Positions 1-8,100 of a stretch of 64,000 nt of DNA are shown in pieces (within the stretch, counting starts at the first letter, position 1; every line of letters begins with the position of its first letter). The position numbers and the translations under genes were made by a program. The notes beneath the pieces are model-generated. The model ran no database searches. It was not told the origin of the DNA and saw nothing but the letters and a program-made list of their open reading frames with translations. The stretch comes from CAWAPD01 sp963783865 (lineage in GTDB: Bacteria; Actinomycetota; Thermoleophilia; UBA2241): assembly GCA_963783865.1 (NCBI GenBank), contig CAWAPD010000003.1, positions 186,001 to 250,000 of the forward strand. The letters are read 5' to 3'.

Positions 1-10
1 CAGCGACGAA

Positions 11-1219
11 CTACTTGGAGGCGATGGTCCACTTGCCGTTCACGATCTCGTACATCGTGAGAGCGTCGGCGGTGAGGCCGTTGTGGTCGGTCGGCGAGAA
101 GGTGAAGTCGCCGCCGATCCCCACGAACCCGTTCGTCTGCTCGATCGCGTCGCGCAGCGACGACGAGGTGATGTCGCCGCTGACGCTCTTGGCCGCATCG
201 GCGAGCATGGTGATGGCGTCGAACGCGTGACCGGCGAAGGTCGTGGGCGGCGTGCCGTAGGCCGACTGGTAGCTGCTGACGAAGTCGGTCGCCTGCGTGT
301 AGCCGTCGCTGCCCTTGCCGTAGGAGGCCGGCACCAGGATGTGGCCGGCCGCGAACTTCACGCCGTTCGCGGCCGCCCCGGCGCCCTCGATGAACTGCAC
401 GTTGGCGTTGCCGTGGCTGCCGAACAGCGGGATCTTGAAGCCGAGGTCCTTGACCTCCTTGGCGATGATCGTCGCCTCGGAGCCGGCGGTCCACATGAGG
501 ACGGCCTGGGCGTCGCTGTTCTTGATCTTGGTGAGCTGGGCGGTCATGTCGGTGTCGCCCGGGTTGAAGGTCTCGCTGTCGGCGATGGTCATGCCCATCT
601 TCGGCGCGTCGGCCTGGATGTTCGCCAGGCCGTCCTTGCCGAAGCCGCCGGTGTCGCTGATGACGCCGATCCTGGTGATGCCCTGACTCTTCATGTAGTC
701 GAAGGTGAAGGGGACGACGACCGAGTTGGGCCAGGCGACCGCGAACACGAGGCTGTCGACGGGGCTGGTGATCGGCGTCGCCGCCGCCATCGAGATCTCG
801 GGTACGCCGGCGCGGTCGAGCGTCTGCTTGATCGCCAGCGTGGTGCTGCTGCCCGTCGTGCCGACGATGGCCACGACCTTGTCCTGGTCGATCAGCTTGC
901 TGGCCGCGGCGACGGCCTTGGCGTCGTCGGTGCCGTCGTCCTCGACGATGAGCTCGATCTGCTTGCCGTTGACGCCGCCGGCGTCGTTGATCTTCTTGAC
1001 TTCCATCTCGAGGGTGTTCTTCTCGGGCTGGCCGAGGGCCGCGTAGGTCCCCGACAGCGACACGATGGCGCCGACCTTGATGGTGTCGCCGGCGGTGTTG
1101 CCGCTGCCGCTCCCACTGTTGCCGCCGCTGCTGCCGCAGGCGCCGATTGCGACGACCAGCACGATCGCCAGCGCGGTGACCAGAAGCGCCGTAGAGACCC
1201 TCACCTTGCGTCCACCCAT
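11..1219 (-). CDS. ABC transporter substrate-binding lipoprotein, branched-chain amino acid (LivJ/LivK) type, copy 1
   Basis: A 402-residue periplasmic-type ligand-binding protein (Peripla_BP_6 family) that would deliver a branched-chain amino acid or similar ligand to a membrane ABC importer. The N-terminus has a basic segment, a hydrophobic core and a lipobox with Cys at residue 28, followed by a Gly/Ser linker, so it is probably lipid-anchored. The ATG at 1219 is chosen because GGAGGG lies about 8 bases upstream; the longer open frame upstream lacks protein-like sequence. Its tandem neighbour has the same length and is near-identical over the first ~85 mature residues. No permease or ATPase genes are in view, so the ligand is inferred only from the family. 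Confidence 0.9.
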   Translation of the reverse strand: MGGRKVRVSTALLVTALAIVLVVAIGACGSSGGNSGSGSGNTAGDTIKVGAIVSLSGTYAALGQPEKNTLEMEVKKINDAGGVNGKQIELIVEDDGTDDAKAVAAASKLIDQDKVVAIVGTTGSSTTLAIKQTLDRAGVPEISMAAATPITSPVDSLVFAVAWPNSVVVPFTFDYMKSQGITRIGVISDTGGFGKDGLANIQADAPKMGMTIADSETFNPGDTDMTAQLTKIKNSDAQAVLMWTAGSEATIIAKEVKDLGFKIPLFGSHGNANVQFIEGAGAAANGVKFAAGHILVPASYGKGSDGYTQATDFVSSYQSAYGTPPTTFAGHAFDAITMLADAAKSVSGDITSSSLRDAIEQTNGFVGIGGDFTFSPTDHNGLTADALTMYEIVNGKWTIASK

Positions 1220-1614
1220 GCCCGAACCCTCCGTGTCGCTGTCCGACGCGCCCGCCATCGGGCGCCCGCATTGTCCGAGCAGCCGAGAGGACGACCGGTC
1301 CGAGATGTTCGTCCGGTTCCGGTGGGAGTGCGACGTGGAGTGCGCACGGCGGGGGATCTTCGGGATCCCCCGGCTCCCTTCAGCTGCCACCGTGACCGTG
1401 GCGCAACGAGGCCAAGGTCGATGCGCCACGCACGATGGCACGGCGCTTGCTGCATACTATCTCATCGGGATCCGCCGCCGCGGATCCCGCGGCGGCGATG
1501 CGGGCCGGGGGGCGGAGGGGCGGGCCGCGCCGTACGGCGCGGCCCGCCCCTCCGCGTGTCGCGGTCCCGACGCGGCCCCCGGGCCTGCGGCCCCCGGGTG
1601 CCTTCATCGCGGTG
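1220..1614 (-). promoter_or_regulatory. 395-bp intergenic region with terminator hairpin, candidate promoter and long leader
   Basis: No gene is seen here. In transcription order it holds the palindromic terminator of the upstream paralogue (1512-1555), a minus-strand -10-like TAGTATGC (complement of 1452-1459), and a ~220-base leader of copy 1. The leader contains a hairpin with 9-bp arms at 1350-1372 (loop TTCGG). The same TAGTATGC element lies upstream of copy 2 (complement of 2921-2928), which supports it as a promoter element. The leader length leaves room for RNA-level control, but I recognise no known riboswitch. Confidence 0.45.
1512..1555 (-). terminator. GC-rich hairpin after binding-protein copy 2
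   Basis: A perfect 44-bp palindrome (22-bp arms) starts about 60 bases after the stop codon of the 1615-2823 gene. No T-tract follows. Its position just past a stop codon fits a transcript end, as with the other GC-rich hairpins in this window. Confidence 0.55.
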
Positions 1615-2823
1615 TCACTTCACGATCGTCCACTTGCCGTCGCCGATCTGGTACATCACCAGCGCGTCGGGCGTGAGGCCGTTGTGGTCGGTCGCCGAGA
1701 AGGTGAAGTCGCCGGTGATGCCGACCAGGCCGCTGGTCTGTTCGATGGCGTCGCGCAGCGACGAGGAGGTGACGTCGCCGCTGACGTTCTGCGCCGCCGC
1801 CGCCAGGATGTGGATGGCATCGAAGGCGTGGCCGGCGAAGGTCGAGGGATCCGAGCCGTAGGCGGCCTTGTAGTCGTCGATGAAGCCGGTCGCCTGCGTG
1901 TAACCCTCAGTCCCCTTGCCGTAGGCGGCCGGGACGAGGATCTTGCCGGCGGCGAAGCGCACGCCGTCTCCCGCCGCGCCGGTCCCCTGCAGGAACTGCA
2001 CGTTGGCGTTGCCGTGGCTGCCGAACAGCGGGATCTTGATGCCGAGGTCCTTGGCCTCCTTCACGATCGTCGTGGCCTCGGCGCCGGCGGTCCACATGAC
2101 GATCGCCTGCGCGTCGGAGCCCTTGATCTTGGTGAGCTGGGCGGTCATGTCGGTGTCGCCGGGGTTGAAGGTCTCGCTGTCGGTGACCGTGACCCTCGCG
2201 TCGGGGGCCAGGGCCTGGATGGTGGCCAGGCCGTCCTTGCCGAAGCCGCCGGTGTCGCTGATGACGCCGATCCTGGTGATGCCCTGCTTCTTGAGGTAGT
2301 CGAAGGTGAAGGGGACGACGACCGAGTTGGGGTCGGCGGTGGCGAACACGAGGCTGTCGACGGGGCTCGTGATCGGCGTGGCCGCCGCCATCGAGATCTG
2401 CGGGACGCCGGCGCGGTCGATGGCGCTGCGCATCGCCAGCGTGGTGCTGCTGCCGGTCGGGCCGATGATGGCCACGACCTTGTCCTGGTCGATCAGCTTG
2501 CTGGCGGCCGCAACGGCCTTGGCGTCGTCGGTGCCGTCGTCCTCGACGATGAGCTCGATCTGCTTGCCATTGACGCCGCCGGCGTCGTTGATCTTCTTGA
2601 CCTCCATCTCGAGGGTGTTCTTCTCGGGCTGGCCGAGGGCGGCGTACGTGCCCGACAGCGACACGATGGCGCCGACCTTGATGGTGTCGCCGGCGGTGTT
2701 GCCGCTGCCGGATCCGCTGCTGCTCGAGCCGCTGCTGCCGCAGCCGGCCAGGATGATCGCCAGCGAGACCGCCAGCGCGGCGGCCAGGACCGCCATCGAG
2801 AGCTTCAACGTGCGTCCGCGCAT
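1615..2823 (-). CDS. ABC transporter substrate-binding lipoprotein, branched-chain amino acid type, copy 2
   Basis: A 402-residue paralogue of the gene at 11-1219, same strand and same length, with lipobox Cys at residue 28 and a Gly/Ser linker. The first ~85 mature residues are almost identical to copy 1; later segments differ at many positions, including the region after GxTGSSTT and the C-terminal lobe. This fits a recent tandem duplication or gene conversion with ligand-site divergence. The ATG at 2823 is supported by GGAGG 8 bases upstream. It appears to be transcribed separately: a hairpin terminator follows it and a leader hairpin (2882-2912) precedes it. The ligand is unknown. Confidence 0.9.
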   Translation of the reverse strand: MRGRTLKLSMAVLAAALAVSLAIILAGCGSSGSSSSGSGSGNTAGDTIKVGAIVSLSGTYAALGQPEKNTLEMEVKKINDAGGVNGKQIELIVEDDGTDDAKAVAAASKLIDQDKVVAIIGPTGSSTTLAMRSAIDRAGVPQISMAAATPITSPVDSLVFATADPNSVVVPFTFDYLKKQGITRIGVISDTGGFGKDGLATIQALAPDARVTVTDSETFNPGDTDMTAQLTKIKGSDAQAIVMWTAGAEATTIVKEAKDLGIKIPLFGSHGNANVQFLQGTGAAGDGVRFAAGKILVPAAYGKGTEGYTQATGFIDDYKAAYGSDPSTFAGHAFDAIHILAAAAQNVSGDVTSSSLRDAIEQTSGLVGITGDFTFSATDHNGLTPDALVMYQIGDGKWTIVK

Positions 2824-2881
2824 TGTGCACACCTCCGTCGTGGGTGTCGCCGCACGGAGGGAAGTCCCCCCTGTGGTCGGC

Positions 2882-2912
2882 TCGGCCGCGCCCGCCACGC
2901 GGGCGCGGCCGA
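2882..2912 (-). other. Leader hairpin upstream of binding-protein copy 2
   Basis: An inverted repeat with 13-bp arms and a 5-base loop (CCACG) lies between the candidate -10 (complement of 2921-2928) and the start codon at 2823, so it would form in the 5' leader of the mRNA. Its role is unknown. Confidence 0.4.
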
Positions 2913-2981
2913 ATTGGCGTGCATACTAACACGGTCGCCGCGTTTCCCCACCTGCAACAAGGTGCAGCGAGCCTGCGAAGA

Positions 2982-3016
2982 CGGGCGGGGCGGCGCCTGC
3001 GGCGCCGCCCCGCCCG
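2982..3016 (-). terminator. GC-rich hairpin after the membrane protein gene
   Basis: 16-bp perfect arms with a 3-base loop (TGC), starting 4 bases after the stop codon of the 3020-3721 gene. No T-tract. It probably ends the GAPDH-membrane protein transcript. Confidence 0.55.
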
Positions 3017-3019
3017 GCC

Positions 3020-3721
3020 CTACTCCCTGACAGGGACCGCCGCCGCTTCGCGCGCCGCCCGCGTCCAGGCGGGCAGCATCAGCAGCGCGCCGGCGAAGAA
3101 GCAGACCGCGCCCACGAAGGTGCCGCCGTCGGCCCAGCTCACGTTCACCGCGGCGTTCGTCGCGGGCAGCACGTAGGCGCCGATGGCGGAGACCATGAAG
3201 GCTATCGACCCGATCATGTTCAGCCAGGCGATGCGCCAGGGCGCGCTGCCCGGCCGCCAGCTCAGGATCCTGCCGAGGGCGAGGAGCGCGTAGGTGCTCG
3301 ACACGAGGAAAAGGATCGAGCCGAAGAAGTCGGGCTGCCAGACGACCTTGTCGTAGTCCGAGGTCGGCAGCCGCTGGATGAGAGCGAAGAGCGTGGTCGC
3401 GTTGAAGAACAACGTGCCCGGGAACTGGGTCGCGGCGGCGACCCAGCCGCGGTCGTGCGGCAGCCACGCGCGGACGCGCGCCGGCTGCCGCTTGAGGTCG
3501 CGCGGCGTGCCGGTCGGCGCCATCGCCGGGCTGGCCGCCTGCACGAGTTGCCCGAACGAGGCCGAGGTGAAGAAGAGGGATGCAATGAAGAAGGTCACCG
3601 CGTCGGCCGTCGTGCCGACGGCCGACGCGTAGGCGTGGGTCGAACCCAGCGCGAACCCCGCCGAGCCGACCATGAACAGGCCGGCGACCGTCGCGTTCAG
3701 GCGTTTCGGTCTGAGGCGCAT
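3020..3721 (-). CDS. Integral membrane protein of unknown function
   Basis: 233 residues with about six hydrophobic segments: near residues 10-30, 40-60, 100-118, 130-150, 168-188 and 198-218. The recurrent aromatic/Asn-rich turns (FFNATTLFAL, WQPDFFGSILFLVSSTYALL) resemble uncharacterised YrhK-like actinobacterial membrane proteins, but I cannot assign a function. It lies 28 bases downstream of the GAPDH gene on the same strand, so the two are probably co-transcribed. The start at 3721 lacks a convincing ribosome-binding site; an internal ATG at residue 17 is possible. A hairpin follows the stop. Confidence 0.65.
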   Translation of the reverse strand: MRLRPKRLNATVAGLFMVGSAGFALGSTHAYASAVGTTADAVTFFIASLFFTSASFGQLVQAASPAMAPTGTPRDLKRQPARVRAWLPHDRGWVAAATQFPGTLFFNATTLFALIQRLPTSDYDKVVWQPDFFGSILFLVSSTYALLALGRILSWRPGSAPWRIAWLNMIGSIAFMVSAIGAYVLPATNAAVNVSWADGGTFVGAVCFFAGALLMLPAWTRAAREAAAVPVRE

Positions 3722-3749
3722 CCCGGCGACCGGCCCGCGCCGCGCGTCG

Positions 3750-4982
3750 CTAGAGCGTGCTCGCGATCTTGGTCGTGAGCTCGCCGAGCCTCCTGGTGTA
3801 GCTGCCCATCTCGTTGTCGTACCAGCCGAAGACCTGGACGTGCGTGAGGGGCACGCGCACGTACTCCGTCTGGCCCTGGGCGTCGGGGCCCTGGCAGGGG
3901 ACGGCGAGGTCCATGAACCCGGTGCGGGTGTGCGTCTCGGCGCCCTCGATGATGACGGCCGCGTCGTGGCCGGCCATGTCGGCCGACACGTTCTGCTCGG
4001 CGCTGAACTCGACCAGGCCCCGCGCCTCGCCTTCGGCGGCGTCGCAGTAGATGCCGTTGATCGACTCGCGGTCCACCGAGACGCGGCCGTCGGGCAGCGT
4101 CTCGCTCTGGAACGTGACGTTCAGGATGATCAGGCTCACCGTGGCGATGGGGATACGCACGGAGTCGGCCATGAAGCCGATGCGGGCGATCTCGGGCATG
4201 ACCTGCTCGAGGGTGGCCGCCGCGTTGGTCGAAGTGAGGACGATGTTGTTCAGGGCGCCGCGCGTCTTGCGCAGGTCGGTCGCCCCGGCCTTTGGCACGG
4301 CGTCGAGCACCGGTTGCGACTGTGTGGCGGCGTGCACCGTGCTCATGCCGGCGGTGATCATGTGGCGCGTGAGGTCGCGCTCGAGCAGCGGCCGCATCAT
4401 GTGCGCCAGCGCCGTCGTCGTGCACGAGGCCGCCGAGACGAGCTTGTGGGTCGCGGGGTCGAAGAGGTGGTCGTTGATCCCGTGGATCAGGATGGCGGCG
4501 TCGTCGGGCAGGGGCGCGCCCTTGTCCTTGCTCTTGAAGGGCGAGCTCTGCACGACGACGCGGGCGCCGGCCGCCAGGTGGCCGCGCAGCGAGCCCTTGG
4601 GCGCGTCGGCCTCGGCGTGCGGGTCCTTGAAGATGCCGGTGCACTCGACCACCAGCGCCACGCCGTGGTCGCGCCAGGGGATGTCCTTGGGGTTGCGCGC
4701 CTCGCGCAGCACGACGATCTCCTTGCCGTGGGCGCGGAGCAGGCCCTTGGCCTCGTCGACAACCTGGATGTCCCGCTTGCCCGACTGCCCGAGCAGGTAG
4801 CGGTGCAGCGGGCCGTAGGTGGTGTCCTTGGCGATGTACTGCACGACGGAGTCGAGCGAGGTGCCCACCGGGCGCCCCAGGTTGACGACGATGCGGTCGA
4901 AGTCGTCGCGCCCGATGCCGTCCCAGAGGGCGAGCTTGCCGATGCGGCCGAGGCCGTTGATACCCAGAGTCCGTACGCCCAT
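3750..4982 (-). CDS. Divergent type I glyceraldehyde-3-phosphate dehydrogenase
   Basis: 410 residues, against about 335 for typical GAPDH. The Rossmann motif GINGLGRIG is at residues 7-15, the catalytic Cys187 lies in SAASCTTTALAH, and the partner His is in STVHAAT (about 217). The classical SNASCTTNCLAP is altered, with Asn replaced by Thr. The C-terminal YDNEMGSYTRRLGEL replaces YDNEWGYS. Insertions around residues 120-165 account for the extra length. It would oxidise a phosphorylated aldehyde with NAD(P); the substrate could differ from GAP. GGAGG lies ~9 bases before the ATG at 4982. It starts a two-gene unit with the membrane protein downstream. Confidence 0.85.
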   Translation of the reverse strand: MGVRTLGINGLGRIGKLALWDGIGRDDFDRIVVNLGRPVGTSLDSVVQYIAKDTTYGPLHRYLLGQSGKRDIQVVDEAKGLLRAHGKEIVVLREARNPKDIPWRDHGVALVVECTGIFKDPHAEADAPKGSLRGHLAAGARVVVQSSPFKSKDKGAPLPDDAAILIHGINDHLFDPATHKLVSAASCTTTALAHMMRPLLERDLTRHMITAGMSTVHAATQSQPVLDAVPKAGATDLRKTRGALNNIVLTSTNAAATLEQVMPEIARIGFMADSVRIPIATVSLIILNVTFQSETLPDGRVSVDRESINGIYCDAAEGEARGLVEFSAEQNVSADMAGHDAAVIIEGAETHTRTGFMDLAVPCQGPDAQGQTEYVRVPLTHVQVFGWYDNEMGSYTRRLGELTTKIASTL

Positions 4983-5170
4983 CGCGGTCGTGCCTCCTGT
5001 GTGCGTTATGCCCCCCTTGTGTACGGAATCCTACGGGCAACGACCCCCTGACGGCCAGCGGGTCCTGCTCGGACGAATGGCCATCGTGGAGCGGCGGCGG
5101 CAGCCATCCTGAACAAGCCGCCTTGCGGGTGAGGGCGTGCGCCACGCCGGAATCCGGTACCATCGGCAGC

Positions 5171-8100
5171 ATGAAGACGCAGCCTGTGCCGTTCGACTCC
5201 GAGGCGCTGCGGGCGAACATCGCGACCACGGCCCAGCAGACGGTCATCCCCGACCGCTACCTGCCGCTGGTGGCGGCGGTCGACGGGTTCTACGGGGTGC
5301 GCGCCGCGCTGACCGAGACGATCGGCGAGTACTTCCACGCCTACCGCAACCTCGACGCCCTGATCGACGGGCTGCAGACCACGCTGCTGCGCAACTGGAG
5401 CTACTTCGAGCGCTCCGACGAGCGCGGCGTCCACTTCACCCTGCTGGCCGAGCTGGCCCTGGGCCTGTTCGACGAGCGGCTGTCGAGCGACCAGTGCTCG
5501 CTGCTGCTGCGCGGCGTATTGCGCTGGTGCTCGGCGGCCCTGGGCGGCCAGCACGGCGACGCCTACGACGAACCCCTTGCCGCCGTCTGCGAGGCGCTCT
5601 CGGCGGCGCTACCGGTACAGACCACCGCCTTCCTCGAGCGCGACGCACTCCTGCGAGACCTGGTCGCGCGCGCCGCGGAGCGGCCGGCGCTGGCCGAGGC
5701 GTTCATCCGCCTGTACCGCCAGGTCCTGCTTACCGGCTACGCCCGGCTCGAGGAACGGCTGGACGTGGCGGGGTGGGCGACGGCGGCGGGGTCGGGCCTG
5801 ACCGACCCCGCCGCCGTCGCCCACCGCTTCGACTTCCTCGCTGCCGGTCCCCTGCGCGAGCTGGTGCGCCGCACCGAGGCGGCGCCGGCCGACGTCCTGC
5901 TCGGTCCCGACCACCCGATCTTCTCGGACCTCCTGGGGCGGGCGATCGACCACGTGTTCCGCATCGAGGAGCTCGAGGACCGGTTCGCCGTGTGCCTCTT
6001 CTTCCTCAAGGACGAGACGCTCGGCTACCGCCAGAAGGAGGTCATGGTCGACCTGCTCGGCGTGGTCAAGCAGCTCATGCAGCCCGAGGAGCAGCGCGAC
6101 GTCGACCGCATCCTCAGCCGCCTCACCTCCTTCTTCCGCGGCCGCATGGAGGAGTTCCTGCTCATGCGGTTCAAGTGCTACGAGGCGATCGGGGTGGCGA
6201 TCGGCGAGACGGGCAACGTCAAGGCCGCCGACCACCTGATCGAGGACGTGCTCTCGTGGAAGTTCCAGTACCCGGACATCCGCGGCGCGACCGATGACTG
6301 GGAGATCGTCGTCAACCCCTACCACCTGCCGAAGATCCGCACCTGGATGCGGATCATCGAGTCGAACCCGGCGCTCTACGAGCGTCTCGCGGCGGCCCTC
6401 AACGTGCAGCTCCGGCTGGGCGGCGTGTACATCGCCGACACCGACCTGTTCCAGCGCGACGTGACCCGGTTCCTGAACGCCGACATCCGGCCCATCTACT
6501 TCGTCGCCAAGCAGCTGCTGCGCACCCTGCCCGTCTACTTCAGCCAGGTCGGCGCCGAGGGCGAGTTGCGAGCCGTCTCGACCCAGGTCGACGAGATCTG
6601 CCACCGGCACGACACGCTCATGCACTTCCTGCGCAAGCAGTGCCACGCCGAGTCGTCGAACCGGCTGGTCGCGTTCAGCCGCGCCGTGCTCGACTACTGG
6701 ATGACGCTCGATCCGTCGGGGCTCGCGCCCTACGTCTCCGACAACACACTCGCGGCGGTACGGACCGAACGGGCGTGGGCGCTGGCGCCGCACCGCACCC
6801 TGGTCACCCTGCAGCGGCTCTGCGGCGCGGCCGGCGTCGACGAGTTCCTCGACCGCCTGCTGGCGCTGACGCCCGACGAGCTCGACGAGAAGCTGTCGCT
6901 GGTCGACGCGGCCGGCGACGGGGACGGTGGGGAGGGCGACGCGGCGAGGCCGGCCGGCCCTGCCGGCCCCCGCCGCGTCGCCCTCATGATCCGCACCTAC
7001 CAGCTGCTCTCGGACAAGTACTCGCTCTCGGCCGGCGAGGTCGGCGGGGCGGTCGAGCGGCACCTCGCGCTGAGCGCAAAGAAGCGCGGCGCCTTCGGCC
7101 GGGCACTGGCCGCGTGGCGGGCGCGTCCCGCGCCCGCCACGCGGGACCGTCTGCTGGACGCGGCCCTCACGGTGCTGGAGGGCCTCAAGGCCATCGTGCT
7201 CGACCCGGCGGCGTCGACGCCCGTCGAGAACATCTACCAGAAGCGGCACATCGCGGCCGGCATCCCCTCGATCTACGGCAACTACAACGAGCCCAAGTTC
7301 GATGCCCTCGGCCTGTCCTTCCGGGTCGAGAACCTGGTCGGGCGCCTGTTCGACGACCTTCTGGCCGAGGGCGTCGAGCGCTACGTGACGCGAGACACGC
7401 TGCGGCGCATGACGGCCGCGATCCGCCGCTTCCAGCGCGCCCTGGCCGTCGAGGGCGTCGACTCCCGGGTGCTCGACGCCAACCTCGAGATGCTCGAGGC
7501 GAGCTTCCCGTGGCACAACTTCACCTTCCGCCAGTACCAGAACGTCTTCCAGTTCCTGGTGAACGGCGTCTCGGAGCTCTCGGCGATGTCGATCCTGAGT
7601 CACGACCAGGTTCTGCACACGGTGCTCGTCAGCGACAGCCGCCAGTGCGAGGCGCGTGGCATGTCGGTCGATGCTGTGGCCGAGATGGTGCTGCGCGACG
7701 TGCTGGTCTCCGCCCTCGGCATGCAGGAGCTCGACCGCTACGCGGCCGCCTCGTTGCGTCAGATCTCGCTGCTGAACGGCCGCCTCGGCACCCAGGCGCT
7801 CACGCGCATGATGAACTACGACCCCGAGCGGCTCACCACGCCGATCCACAAGCTGGCGGCCGACACCGACGACCAGCGCACACTGGGCTTCAAGGGGCTC
7901 GGCCTCAAGCAGATGACCTCGTACGGGCACAACGTCCCCGAGGGCTTCATCATCACGACCGAGCTGTTCATGGCCATGCCGGCGATGTCGTACCGGCCGC
8001 TCTACGACGACACGGTCGCGCGCATCGGCCGCGCCCTCGAGCAGCTCGAACGGCAGACCGGCCTGCGGCTCGGCGACCCCGGCCGGGCCCTGCTGCTGTC

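Noticed and set aside
1219..1450. Amino acid riboswitch in the long leader of binding-protein copy 1
   Set aside because: The leader is long and has a hairpin, but no lysine, glycine or T-box consensus elements could be recognised.
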